Assembly: GCA_001464385.1 (NCBI GenBank)
Contig: LNFB01000222.1
Coordinates: forward strand, 1-64,000
Source of the DNA: Deltaproteobacteria bacterium Ga0077550
GTDB taxonomy: Bacteria; Myxococcota_A; Polyangia; Nannocystales; Nannocystaceae
Direction: 5' to 3'
Length of the DNA stretch: 64,000 nucleotides
Below are positions 17,564 through 26,198 of the stretch, one piece after another. Within the stretch, counting starts at the first letter, position 1; each line of letters starts with the position of its first letter. Made by a program: the position numbers and the translations under genes. The notes under the pieces were generated by a model that had not been told where the DNA came from, ran no database searches, and saw nothing but the letters and a program-made list of their open reading frames with translations.

Positions 17564-18988
17564 TCACCAGCGCACGGGACCGTGGCGGTCGGTGAACATC
17601 CACCGCCTGCGCTCCGCGAGCTTCATGTTGCTGATCAGGTCGATCGGGCGCTGGCCGCCATACCCGAGCTCGACGAGGTGGCCGGCGAACATGCCGGCGA
17701 GCACGCGCTGGCCGTCGGTCGAGACGTCGAGCGACAGGCACGTGCTACCGAGGTGCACATAGCCCGTCGTCGTGCCTGCGGCGTCGACGTGCCAGAGGTA
17801 GCCGTTGCGATCGCCGAGGATCCACCCCTCGTCGCGGGCCGCCATCGCGGACACCCAGTGGACGCCGGTGAGGATCACCGAGTCGTCGTCGCCGTTGCCG
17901 GCGAAGTGGGCGTCGATCGACGCCAGCGCGTGCTGCACGACGCCGCTGCGGGCGAAGTGGCACGAGGCGAGCGCGACCAGGCCGCGCGCGTCGTGGAAGC
18001 ACGCCGCGTTGGGATACTCGGACACCGGGTTGATCGTGAGCGTCTTGGCGTCGGCGCCGTCGCGGCGCATTACCACGTGCAGGCTGTCCTGATCCCCGAA
18101 GGCGAGGTGGCGGCCGTCGGCGGAGAGCGCCGCGTGGGCGTAGCTCAGGCCCGCGTCCCAGCGATCGTCGTTGCCGGCGCCCTCGGCCACGCGGGCGCCC
18201 GTCGGCCACAGCAGCGCTGCGTCCTTGTCGCGGTAGCAGACGAAGATCCCCGTCGTGGTGACCAGCAGCACGCGCTCGTCGGGCCACACCGTCACCGACT
18301 CGAGCCCGAGCCGACCGATCGCGATCGTGCGGTCGCCGAGCGCCGCGGCCTCGTACACCGGCTTGTAGTGGGTCGGCAGGCGGAACGCCACGGGGGGCGC
18401 GTCCCAGCCGTCGCTGACGTCGATCCGATCGGCGTGGACGCGGGCGAAGTAGCGGCGATCGGGCGAGCGGCCGATGTCGAGGACGCCGGGCAGCGGGTGC
18501 ACGCCAGCGTCGTCGACGACGTAGCACGCGGGGTCCTGGTGGGCCTGGCCCACGCGCACCGCGATGCGGCCGTCATCGTCGAGGTAGAACGCTCGAGCGA
18601 TCGCAGGGCCGATCGTGCGCTCGGCGAATGGCTCCCACGCGGGGCGGAATCGTCGGCGTGCCTCGGCGTGCTCGCCGTTCGCCGACAGTCGCGCGACCTC
18701 GTCGAGCACGGGCTGCCACAGATCGCCGCGGGTGTCCTTCGGCTCCGGGCCCGGATCCTGCTCGGCGTAGATCCGGTCGAGGAATCGGTTGATGCCGTGC
18801 ATGTAGTCGCGGCCCTCGCGGTTCCACCGCGCCTCGGCCTCCGCGAGGCTCGGCACCGCGTCGACGCGGGCGGCCTTCTTCTTCGCGGCGGCCTTCTTCT
18901 TCGCGGGGGTCTTCTTCTTCGCGGGGGTCTTCTTCTTCGCGGAGGTCTTCTTCTTCGCGCGGCTCCCCGCCTTCGTCGTCGACGCCAT
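17564..18988 (-). CDS. Beta-propeller protein with histone-like Lys-rich tail
   Basis: 474 residues. Residues 1-42 consist of AKKKT/AKKKA repeats, encoded by 18-bp tandem units, like bacterial histone H1-type tails. The rest is a WD40-like propeller with blades marked by YAHAALSADGRHLAFGDQDS, VTVWPDERVLLVTTTGIFV and LSLDVSTDGQRVLAGMFAGH. No signal peptide is present, so it is probably cytoplasmic and possibly nucleoid- or RNA-associated through the tail; that is inference. CATGCT lies 8 nt before the ATG. A propeller of similar type is encoded at 35146-36342 but lacks the tail. Confidence 0.75.
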   Translation of the reverse strand: MASTTKAGSRAKKKTSAKKKTPAKKKTPAKKKAAAKKKAARVDAVPSLAEAEARWNREGRDYMHGINRFLDRIYAEQDPGPEPKDTRGDLWQPVLDEVARLSANGEHAEARRRFRPAWEPFAERTIGPAIARAFYLDDDGRIAVRVGQAHQDPACYVVDDAGVHPLPGVLDIGRSPDRRYFARVHADRIDVSDGWDAPPVAFRLPTHYKPVYEAAALGDRTIAIGRLGLESVTVWPDERVLLVTTTGIFVCYRDKDAALLWPTGARVAEGAGNDDRWDAGLSYAHAALSADGRHLAFGDQDSLHVVMRRDGADAKTLTINPVSEYPNAACFHDARGLVALASCHFARSGVVQHALASIDAHFAGNGDDDSVILTGVHWVSAMAARDEGWILGDRNGYLWHVDAAGTTTGYVHLGSTCLSLDVSTDGQRVLAGMFAGHLVELGYGGQRPIDLISNMKLAERRRWMFTDRHGPVRW

Positions 18989-19098
18989 GTCGCCGGAGCA
19001 TGCCACGTACGCGCGATCCGTCCGAGGCGTGCAACGCCCCGGGGTCCGGGCCGACGGGGGGTCCTGCGGCCGATAGCAGCGCCGCCGGAGCACATCCC

Positions 19099-20316
19099 AT
19101 GACCCTCGAGAAACTCCCCGCATGCCTCGCCATTCTCCTGTTGTCCGCTTGCCGCACCATCGACGCGCCCGTGCAGGACGGCGAGTCCGAGGGTGATGAG
19201 GGATCCTCCGGGACCACCGGAGCCATGTCCGAGACCGAGGGCCCGGGCACCTCGAGCAGCGCCACCTCGAGCGCGGGCACGATGGCGAGCACCGACGCGA
19301 CCACCGACGCCGCGACCACGGACGACGGGAGCAGCGCAGACGACACCTCCGGCGTCGATCCCGACGACACCGGCACCGATCCCACCACGACGTCGGACGG
19401 GACGAGCGGCCCCGACACCGCCTCGGACAGCACCGGCGCGGTCGAGCCGACGCCGTGCATGGACAGCTGCGTGGCGCTGCCGGGCGGCGAGTGGCAGGGT
19501 CCAGTTGCCCTGTCCATCGACGACGCTGGGGATCCCGCACCGGGCTGTTCGGACGCGTGGGGCAGCGCGGTCGACGAGCTGTTCAGCGGTTTGGTCGCCC
19601 CGCCGGCGCAGTGCGAGTGCAGCTGCGGCGACGCCGAGGACGTCACCTGCTCGCCGACGCTGACGCTCAATCGCAAGGCGAACAACGGTGTTGCCTGCGG
19701 AGCCGCGGCGACCCTCGACTCGTACCAGCTCTCGCCCGGCTGCAACCCGATCAACGAGACCGACCAGGACACCCGCTGGGACCTCGTGGTCCCAGGCCCG
19801 CAAGGTGGCAGCTGTGATCCGATCGGCGAGGCGATGATCGACCCGCCGAGCTTCAACACCCGCTACACGATGTGCGGCGAGAGCTCGCCGGCCGTGGGCG
19901 AGTGCAACGGCGGTCAGACCTGCGTCGCCGACACGGATGCGCCGCTGTGCGTCTGGGCCGAGGGCGACGTGGAGTGCCCCGGCGACGGCTTCGGCGTGAA
20001 GCACCTCGTGTTCAGCCCCGAGGTCGAGGACAACCGGAGCTGCACCGCCTGCACATGCGGCGAGCCCGAAGGGAGCTGCGTGACCTCGGGCGTCGACCTC
20101 TACACCTGGGAGGACAACAACTGCATGCCCGAGCTGTTCAGCCTCCCGACCGACATGCCTGCCATCGGCTGCGTCACGAGCGACTTCGCGGTCTTCGATG
20201 CCTCGTACCCCGTCGCGGCCATTCCGACTCCGCAGACCAGCTGCGAGGCGGGCACGTCCAGCGCGAGCGGTGACGTGACCACGCAGGGACCCGTCACCGT
20301 GTGCTGCAACGGGTGA
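19099..20316 (+). CDS. Cys-rich lipoprotein, paralogue of 48053-49093
   Basis: 405 residues; lipobox LLSAC (Cys18), then about 105 residues of Ser/Thr/Asp linker and a Cys-rich domain. The C-terminal half shares order and spacing with the lipoprotein at 48053-49093: a C...W/YAEGD..CP block, KH, EDNRSCTACTCG (there EDARSCSNCTCG) and a terminal CCNG/CCTE. The family function is unknown; the many paired Cys suggest a disulfide-stabilised surface domain. GGAG lies 8 nt before the ATG. Confidence 0.78.
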   Translation: MTLEKLPACLAILLLSACRTIDAPVQDGESEGDEGSSGTTGAMSETEGPGTSSSATSSAGTMASTDATTDAATTDDGSSADDTSGVDPDDTGTDPTTTSDGTSGPDTASDSTGAVEPTPCMDSCVALPGGEWQGPVALSIDDAGDPAPGCSDAWGSAVDELFSGLVAPPAQCECSCGDAEDVTCSPTLTLNRKANNGVACGAAATLDSYQLSPGCNPINETDQDTRWDLVVPGPQGGSCDPIGEAMIDPPSFNTRYTMCGESSPAVGECNGGQTCVADTDAPLCVWAEGDVECPGDGFGVKHLVFSPEVEDNRSCTACTCGEPEGSCVTSGVDLYTWEDNNCMPELFSLPTDMPAIGCVTSDFAVFDASYPVAAIPTPQTSCEAGTSSASGDVTTQGPVTVCCNG

Positions 20317-20323
20317 GGCCGCG

Positions 20324-21343
20324 TCACCCGCCCGGGCGCCGGCCTCGGCTGGCGCCCGCCGGGACCAGCGTCGGCGTGTCCCCGTCGAACCCGCGCAGCT
20401 CGAATTGCGCGGTGCCGTCGTAGAGCCCCACGGTGAGCCGGTCCGCGCCCTCGAGCACGAGATCCTCGTGGGCGGTCCGCAGCTTGGCGCGGTGCATCAC
20501 CACGCCGTCGGCGCGGCGGATCACGAAGATCGCGTCGGGCTCCGCGGTGAATCCGTAGCCGCTGATGATGTAGCGATCGAGCACCAAGAAGCGGTTGTTC
20601 GACACCCGCGGCTTGGTGCGCCAGAGCAGCTTCCCGGTGCGGGTGTCGACCGCGAGCAGGGCCGAGCACTTGCCCCCGGCCTCCTTCGAGTAGCTCTGGC
20701 ACGCCTCGTTGAAGTAGGCGGTGCCGTCGACGACGCGGAGATCCTGGACCTCGAGTCGATCCTTGCGCGACAGGTACTCGCCGAGCTCGAGGGTGTAGAT
20801 CGGCTGGCAATCGCGGAACCCGCGGACGACGAAGCGGCAGTTGTTCGGGCTGCCGAGGGTGCACGAACTCGCTCCGTACGGATCTCGGTACAGCGCGACG
20901 TCGACGTCACCGTCACGCTCGAGCAGGAACAGCTCGGTGGTGTCGAGCGACAGGGGGATGAACCCGGGCACCGACGGACCGACCCACACCCGTGACTCGC
21001 CGCGACTCAGTGCGCCCTCGGTGTGGGCGCGCAGCCGGCCGCGGAAGCCGGGGTCCTTGGCGACGTCGGGCGGCGCGTGCACGACGAGATCGCCGACGTG
21101 CCGCTCGAGCGGGGCCACGTCGCGCTCGCATCGACCCTCACCCGAGGGTGCGATCGTCACCGGCTCGGGAGCCAGCGTCGGCGCGACGGCAGGGGCGATC
21201 GGGGTGACCGCGGGAGGCGGCGCAGCGGCAACAGGCGCGAGCGGGGCCGCGTTCGGGCGACAGGCCATGGCCGAGAGCGCGGCGATGGCGAGGGAGGTCG
21301 CACGCAGGGTCGTGCGGGTGTGGGCCGTGGCGAGGCGACGCAT
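20324..21343 (-). CDS. Propeller-like (PQQ-type) lipoprotein
   Basis: 339 residues; lipobox SAMAC (Cys28), then a Pro/Ala linker to about 65. The domain that follows has blade-like repeats including LLAVDTRTGKLLWRTKP, typical of PQQ-binding-like propellers, and IFVIRRADGVVMHRA. Four Cys (SSCTLGSPNNCRF, DCQ, EACQS) may form disulfides. No dehydrogenase active site is visible, so a structural or binding role is likely. TAGGCT lies 9 nt before the ATG. It ends 7 bp from the convergent lipoprotein gene. Confidence 0.72.
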   Translation of the reverse strand: MRRLATAHTRTTLRATSLAIAALSAMACRPNAAPLAPVAAAPPPAVTPIAPAVAPTLAPEPVTIAPSGEGRCERDVAPLERHVGDLVVHAPPDVAKDPGFRGRLRAHTEGALSRGESRVWVGPSVPGFIPLSLDTTELFLLERDGDVDVALYRDPYGASSCTLGSPNNCRFVVRGFRDCQPIYTLELGEYLSRKDRLEVQDLRVVDGTAYFNEACQSYSKEAGGKCSALLAVDTRTGKLLWRTKPRVSNNRFLVLDRYIISGYGFTAEPDAIFVIRRADGVVMHRAKLRTAHEDLVLEGADRLTVGLYDGTAQFELRGFDGDTPTLVPAGASRGRRPGG

Positions 21344-21444
21344 GCGCGGCGCAGCCTACCAGTCCCGGACGAGCCTCCCGCGATCCGGACCACGCGGCCG
21401 CAACTCGGGCGACGGCGCGCATCCGCGACGTCGCCCCGGCGGGC

Positions 21445-21630
21445 TCACTTCACGGCCTTCTTCACGGCCTTCACGGCCTCCTTGGCCGCCTGCTTCACGC
21501 CCTCGACGGCGCCCTGCGCTTCGCCGGTGAGCTCGTCGGCCGCGCCCTCGCGCTCGAGCTCCGTGTTGCCGGTGAGCGCGCCCGCGGCCCGCTTGATCCT
21601 GCCCTTGGTCTTGTTCGCGATCTCGCCCAT
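21445..21630 (-). CDS. CsbD family stress protein
   Basis: 61 residues with the CsbD pattern: MGEIANKTKGRIKRAAGAL, then GNTELEREGAADELTGEAQG and a Lys/Ala-rich helical tail (AVKAVKKAVK). CsbD proteins are small, soluble, induced by general stress and of unknown mechanism. A GGAG ribosome site lies upstream of the ATG, and the leader contains a 7-bp inverted repeat at 21653-21672. It is divergent from the membrane-protein gene at 21907, which may share the stress control. Confidence 0.88.
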   Translation of the reverse strand: MGEIANKTKGRIKRAAGALTGNTELEREGAADELTGEAQGAVEGVKQAAKEAVKAVKKAVK

Positions 21631-21652
21631 GTCGTTTCGTCTCCGTTTCGAG

Positions 21653-21672
21653 GGCCCGCGAGAGTGCGGGCC
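21653..21672. promoter_or_regulatory. Inverted repeat in the csbD leader
   Basis: GGCCCGC and GCGGGCC form perfect 7-bp arms around GAGAGT, 22 bp upstream of the csbD start. It may be an operator or an mRNA hairpin; nothing decides between them. Confidence 0.35.
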
Positions 21673-21864
21673 GGTCGCCTGCGGAGCTGCACCGCGCATG
21701 CCAGGGGTCGCGTCGGTGCGCCGCGTCGTGGACCAAGCCCGGGCGTGCGGCGGATCGGCCGATGCGCGCGCGCGATCCGGCTCGATCGTGCGGGCGCGCT
21801 CCGCCGCCCCCACGGCGCGGCTGCGTGCGAGCGCGGCGATCCACGGCGATCCACGGCGTGTGCG

Positions 21865-21880
21865 TTGGCACGACGGTTGA
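21865..21880 (+). promoter_or_regulatory. Sigma-54-like promoter candidate
   Basis: TTGGCACG-ACGG-TTGA has the -24 GG element and correct spacing, but the -12 GC is GA. The predicted transcript start falls about 15 nt before the ATG at 21907, and an AGAGG ribosome site lies between. Confidence 0.3.
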
Positions 21881-21906
21881 AGAATCCCCGGGTCAGAGGC
21901 GGGCGA

Positions 21907-22428
21907 ATGGATCCCAGACACATGAGCACCAACGCGACGGCGCGGCGCATGGACATCGCGAAGGTGTCGGTGTTGTTCGAGAGCAACGAGCACGCGACGC
22001 GGGCCAGCGATGCGCTGCTCGAGCGCGGCGTCCTCGGCGACGCCGACGAGCTCACGCTGCGGCGCGCCAAGCCGTGGGGGGATCGCCTCGTGCCGGAGCC
22101 CTCGAAACACCGCGTCGGCGTCGTCGCGGCGGCGGCGGTCCTGGGCGTGTCCTGTGTCGTGCTGATGCTCGGCGCCGCCGAGGGGCTCGACGCGCGCGGC
22201 TTCGTGACCGCCCTCCTGCTCGGGTTGGGCTGGGGCGCGCTGTACGGGGTGCTGGTCGGGGCGATGTCCGGGTCCACCGCGCCGAGCGCGTTCTTCGAGC
22301 AGTTCGATCCGCCCGATGGCCCCGAGCGCGGGCGGGTCGAGGTCGCCTCGGCGTCGCACGACGTGCTGGCCAAGGCCCGTCGCCACCTGCTGTGCTGTAC
22401 GGGGGCGATCGCCGAGCGGCGGCGCTGA
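21907..22428 (+). CDS. Membrane protein with glycine-rich hairpin, stress-type
   Basis: 173 residues. Residues 15-60 form a small alpha/beta part (IAKVSVLFESNEHATRASDALLERG), and two adjacent hydrophobic segments follow (VGVVAAAAVLGVSCVVLML and ALLLGLGWGALYGVLVGAM). The layout resembles general-stress membrane proteins of the DUF1269/YflT type: an N-terminal ferredoxin-like fold, a glycine-rich membrane hairpin and a short C-terminal strand. An AGAGG site supports the ATG at 21907; an internal ATG at 21922 (MSTNATA) is possible. It is divergent from csbD. Confidence 0.65.
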   Translation: MDPRHMSTNATARRMDIAKVSVLFESNEHATRASDALLERGVLGDADELTLRRAKPWGDRLVPEPSKHRVGVVAAAAVLGVSCVVLMLGAAEGLDARGFVTALLLGLGWGALYGVLVGAMSGSTAPSAFFEQFDPPDGPERGRVEVASASHDVLAKARRHLLCCTGAIAERRR

Positions 22429-22691
22429 CGGGCCACCGCGCACGACCGGTCGGACGCCCGTGCGGCGATGGTGGTCCCGCCGACTCGCCCCCGGTTGAAA
22501 ACCCGGCTCGGGCCCTGCGCGGCCGCGTTCGGGTCATTTCGCGGGCCCGCCGCCGCGCGTCCGCCGATTGCCAGCGCGGAAAATCTCCCGCACTCTGAAG
22601 GAAGCTGCAGCGTCGGGCCATTGCGACTCGGGGCTGCGTGTGGTCACCGCCTCCAGGCGGCGATCCAGCGGCCGTGAAGAGGAGAATCCCC

Positions 22692-24071
22692 GTGCGAACG
22701 TATCGTATCGTTGCCTGCGTATTGATCTCGGCGCCGCTGCTCGCCTGTGCGGGCAACACCCCCGCGGTCGCGGAGATCTCGTCGGCCACGAACGCCGATG
22801 CGACGGCCGAGGGGACGGGACCCGGACCCGAGACGGGCGATCCCGGCACGGGCACGGCGACCACCGGCCAGGTCGGCACGACGACGGCCTCCCCCGAGTC
22901 GAGCGGCGACGACGATGGCGGCAACCCGTTCAAGTTCGACGTGCACGGCGTCAACGAGGTCGGCGAGTGCGAGGAGTCGGAGGCGGGCGTCTACTGCCGC
23001 GAGGGCCGTGCGGTCGAGTGCGATGGCCTGGGCAACACGGTGTCCAGCACCCTGTGCACGCCGAACATCTGCCTGTCGGGCACGGGCTGCGTCGAGTGTC
23101 TCGACGGTCAGTACCACTGCCAGGGCCCGCGGGTGATGACGTGCGACGCCAACGCGAACCCGCCGCACTGGAACGAGATCGAGACCTGCGATCCGGCGGG
23201 CGGTTACGGCTGTGACCAAGAGCAGGGCGCGTGCGTGGCCCTGCAGCCGATCGGCGAGCTGGTGCCCACCGGCCAGTACTTCCAGTACGCCGACTTCCAC
23301 ATCGGCGCGAGCGCCTTCACGGGCGGCTACGACGTCGACAGCTTCGGCGACTTCATCTACGTCAGCAGCTTCAACTTCGGCCAGGGCGTCGACGTCTACC
23401 AGGTCGAGGGCATCGACTCCGACGAGGACGGCGAGTTCGAGCCCAACCAGCACCCGGACAACCCCGACGACACCGGCCCCATCGAGGAGCGGACCATCGT
23501 CTTCGTCGAGTCGATTCCCAACGTGCTGACCTACGGCAGCACCACGGAGATCCTCGCCCTCGAGGATCGGATGTTCGTCGGTGGCACCTCGATCACCGAG
23601 TACATCTTCGGCGGCGCCTCGAGCCCGCTCACGACCGCGCCGGCGTGGCTCAGCACCTTCGCGCAGGTCGGCTACGACGACATCAACGGGGTCTGGTACG
23701 CCTCGAACGAGGGCGACCGCCGCGTGTTCCAGTACGACGCCGACACCCAGGCGTGGGGCATCGCGTTCCGGTTCCCGGCGCTCGCCGGCGACCACATGGA
23801 CGGCCTCGAGGTCGTCACCGATCCCAACACCGGCACGCCGTACGTCTATGTCTCCGACATGACGAGCGACTACATCGGCCAGTACCGCCTCGACGCCGAG
23901 CTCGGCTGGGTGCAGGAGAACATGTTCCAGTACGCCGGGACCGCCGGCTCGCTGGTCGAGGGCATGGGCTTCGGCGCCTTCAACCACTTCTGGGCGACCG
24001 GCGGCGACTCGCTGTACGAGGTCGGCGGCGGCGATCTCACGACGTACATCGAGCCCGCGCCGACCGGCTGA
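22692..24071 (+). CDS. Lipoprotein with Cys-rich N-terminus and propeller-like domain
   Basis: 459 residues from a GTG with a GAGGAG ribosome site. The lipobox is PLLAC (Cys19), followed by a Thr/Gly linker. Residues 85-185 are Cys-rich (CREGRAVECDGLGN, CTPNICLSGTGCVECLDGQ), of a kind recurring in this organism group. The remainder shows repeated strands with YADFHIGASAF, YVSDMTSDYIGQYRL and FWATGGDSLYEV, consistent with a propeller. The upstream 260 bp hold nothing recognisable. The next gene starts 3 bp after the stop, so this may be the first gene of a three-gene unit. Confidence 0.75.
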   Translation: MRTYRIVACVLISAPLLACAGNTPAVAEISSATNADATAEGTGPGPETGDPGTGTATTGQVGTTTASPESSGDDDGGNPFKFDVHGVNEVGECEESEAGVYCREGRAVECDGLGNTVSSTLCTPNICLSGTGCVECLDGQYHCQGPRVMTCDANANPPHWNEIETCDPAGGYGCDQEQGACVALQPIGELVPTGQYFQYADFHIGASAFTGGYDVDSFGDFIYVSSFNFGQGVDVYQVEGIDSDEDGEFEPNQHPDNPDDTGPIEERTIVFVESIPNVLTYGSTTEILALEDRMFVGGTSITEYIFGGASSPLTTAPAWLSTFAQVGYDDINGVWYASNEGDRRVFQYDADTQAWGIAFRFPALAGDHMDGLEVVTDPNTGTPYVYVSDMTSDYIGQYRLDAELGWVQENMFQYAGTAGSLVEGMGFGAFNHFWATGGDSLYEVGGGDLTTYIEPAPTG

Positions 24072-24073
24072 TC

Positions 24074-24640
24074 GTGCGTCCGCTCGATCGTCTGCCCCCG
24101 CGCCGCTTCGAGACGAAGCGGCTCTGCCTGCGTGCCCTCGAGCCCGAGGACGCGCAGCTCGTGTTCGATCTGTACGCGTCGGACCCGGTCGCCACGCGCC
24201 ACATGTCGTTCCCGTGCACGGGGCGCGTCGAGGACACGCGGGCGTTCGTCGAGGGGTCGGCGGCGTACGGCCGCGGCGAGGCCTCCGACGTCGAGGCCTA
24301 CACGTGGATCTTCGAGCTCCGGGACACCGGCGAGCCGATCGGCTCGGGCGGCTTCGGTCCCAAGGACGACTTCGCCCTCGCGGGCGGCTACATCCTCGCG
24401 ACCCGCTACTGGGGCCGCGGCTACGCCACCGAGGCGTGGACGTGCCTCGTCGACTGGGCCCGGGCGCAGCCGGGCGTGTTCCGCATCGAGGCCACGCACG
24501 ACGTCGACAACCCCGCGTCGGGTCGCGTCCTCGCGAAGTCCGGCATGACACGTGAGGGTGTGCTCGCGAACTGGACGATCTACCCCAACGTCAGCGCGGC
24601 GCCGCGCGACGCCGTGATGTACGCATGGGCGCGCCGGTGA
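24074..24640 (+). CDS. GNAT N-acetyltransferase, RimJ/RimL type
   Basis: 188 residues from a GTG 3 bp after the preceding stop. Motifs: RRFETKRLCLRALEPEDA at the N-terminus, SGGFGPKDDF, YILATRYWGRGYATEAW (the acetyl-CoA-binding R-G-x-A turn) and NPASGRVLAKSGM. This group acetylates N-terminal or small-molecule amines with acetyl-CoA in the cytoplasm; the substrate is not predictable. It overlaps the alpha/beta hydrolase gene by 16 bp, or by a GTGA overlap if that gene starts at 24637, so the two are translationally coupled. Confidence 0.88.
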   Translation: MRPLDRLPPRRFETKRLCLRALEPEDAQLVFDLYASDPVATRHMSFPCTGRVEDTRAFVEGSAAYGRGEASDVEAYTWIFELRDTGEPIGSGGFGPKDDFALAGGYILATRYWGRGYATEAWTCLVDWARAQPGVFRIEATHDVDNPASGRVLAKSGMTREGVLANWTIYPNVSAAPRDAVMYAWARR

Positions 24641-25515
24641 GCGAGGCCGCGTCGATTCCGGAGCTGCGCCGGGTGTCGAGCGACGACGGCACGCGCCTGG
24701 CGTGGCGCGAGCGCGGCGAAGGGCCGCCCTTGGTGCTGTGCAACGGCATCACCACCAGCGAGTTCTTCTGGCGCCGCGTGCTGCCGCGGTGGCAGCAGCG
24801 TCGCCGCGTGATCACGTGGGACTACAAGGGCCACGGCGCATCGGCGCCGGCGCGCACGACCGCGGGCACGAGCATCGAGGCGATGGCCGACGATCTGCGC
24901 CGGGTGATGGACGCCGCAGGGATCGAGCGCGCGCCCGTCGTCGGCTTCTCGTTGGGGAGCCAGGTGGCGTTCGAGGCTTGTCGTCTGCATGGCGATCGCT
25001 TCAGCGCGGTGGTGTCGTTGCTCGGCCCCGCAGGTCGCGTGTTCGACACCGCGTTGCCGCCGATCGGCGGACCGATGGCGCAGCGGCTGCTGACGTCGCT
25101 GTCGCAGTCGGGCGTCGGCGCGGCCATGTTCGGCCTCGGCTCGTTGATGCGCGCGCCGGGGGCCGCGGTGCTGGTGCGCGCGATGGGCTTGACGGGGCAC
25201 GTCCCCGATCGCGACATCACGGCGTTCAAACAGCACTTCGCCGCGATGCACCACCCGACCGTCGCGTCGATCGCCCGGGCGGCCGGCGAGCACGACGCCC
25301 GCGATCTGTTGCCGGGGTTGACGATGCCGCTGCTGATCATCGCGGGGGATCGCGATCGCTTCGCGCCCGCGGCGACCGTGGGGGTGCCGCTCGCGGCGCT
25401 GCAGCCGAGGGCGGAGCTGGTGCGACTGACCGAGGGGACGCACACGGCGCTGTTCGAACAGCCGATGGATGTGGCGCTGGCGATCGAGGGGTTTCTGGTT
25501 CGGCACGGCGTGTGA
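24625..25515 (+). CDS. Alpha/beta-fold hydrolase
   Basis: 296 residues, soluble. The catalytic triad is visible: nucleophile Ser109 in VVGFSLGSQ, the acid in IIAGDRDRFAP and His in EGTHTALFEQP. The oxyanion region LVLCNGITTSEFFW and the strand WDYKGHGAS are typical of the esterase/haloperoxidase-like branch. The substrate is unknown. The ATG at 24625 was used; the GTG at 24637 (overlapping the GNAT stop as GTGA) is an equally good start. It is the last gene of a likely unit with the GNAT. Confidence 0.88.
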   Translation: MGAPVSEAASIPELRRVSSDDGTRLAWRERGEGPPLVLCNGITTSEFFWRRVLPRWQQRRRVITWDYKGHGASAPARTTAGTSIEAMADDLRRVMDAAGIERAPVVGFSLGSQVAFEACRLHGDRFSAVVSLLGPAGRVFDTALPPIGGPMAQRLLTSLSQSGVGAAMFGLGSLMRAPGAAVLVRAMGLTGHVPDRDITAFKQHFAAMHHPTVASIARAAGEHDARDLLPGLTMPLLIIAGDRDRFAPAATVGVPLAALQPRAELVRLTEGTHTALFEQPMDVALAIEGFLVRHGV

Positions 25516-25581
25516 GGGGGCGATCGACCGTCGAATACGGATCAGCATGGGCCGCTCGGGTCCGTGATACGCTGCCCGGTG

Positions 25582-26136
25582 ATGTCGAACGGCTCGCGGC
25601 GCCGCATCGCGGTAGGGATGATCGTGCTGGTCGCGTGCGCCACGACCGACGACGGAGCTGGTGAGACCGGTGGCACGAGTGGGTCGAGTGGACAGGGCAG
25701 CACCGGTCCCGCTCCGACCAGCAGCGCCACCGTTGCGGGGACCGACACCACCGGGAGCGAGTCGAGCACGGAACCGTCGGCAGACAGCAGCGGCGGCGCG
25801 GACAGCAGCAGTACCGGCGCGCCGAGCTGCCCCGACGTCGAGTTCTCGTACAACGTCGCGTACGACCCCCGCCCGGGGAACACCTGCGACGCGGTGCTCG
25901 GCAGCACCAACACCTGCGCGGTGACGCAGGTCGACTGCGGCATCTCCTGGGGCTGCAACGGGGCGTTCGAGAACCTGCTCCCGCCGGGGCCGATCGACGC
26001 CGCGGGCACCTACGTCGGCGAGGCGATGTTCATGGGCACGCCGGTGCAGTGCACGGTGACGTTCACGACGGAACCGCATGGATTCGAGTTCGCCTGTGCG
26101 GGGCGCGGGATCTCGTGCACGGGTGGGGGATTCTAG
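25582..26136 (+). CDS. Small Cys-rich lipoprotein
   Basis: 184 residues. The leader ends in IVLVAC, then a Ser/Thr/Gly linker of about 65 residues and a compact domain with six or more Cys (CPDVEFSYN, NTCDAVLGSTNTCAVTQVDC, SCTGGGF). No known domain is recognised. TACGCT lies 8 nt before the ATG; an upstream ATG (MIRCPV) overlaps that hexamer and is less likely. Confidence 0.7.
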   Translation: MSNGSRRRIAVGMIVLVACATTDDGAGETGGTSGSSGQGSTGPAPTSSATVAGTDTTGSESSTEPSADSSGGADSSSTGAPSCPDVEFSYNVAYDPRPGNTCDAVLGSTNTCAVTQVDCGISWGCNGAFENLLPPGPIDAAGTYVGEAMFMGTPVQCTVTFTTEPHGFEFACAGRGISCTGGGF

Positions 26137-26198
26137 CAGGGGCCCCCGGAGCGGCGTGAGCCGCTCGGGCGCACTCGCGTCGTCTACTGCTCGCGACC

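Noticed and set aside
22429..22691. Possible small RNA or gene upstream of the lipoprotein at 22692
   Set aside because: Only weak, short inverted repeats (GGTT-GAA-AACC) and no terminator or protein-like frame.
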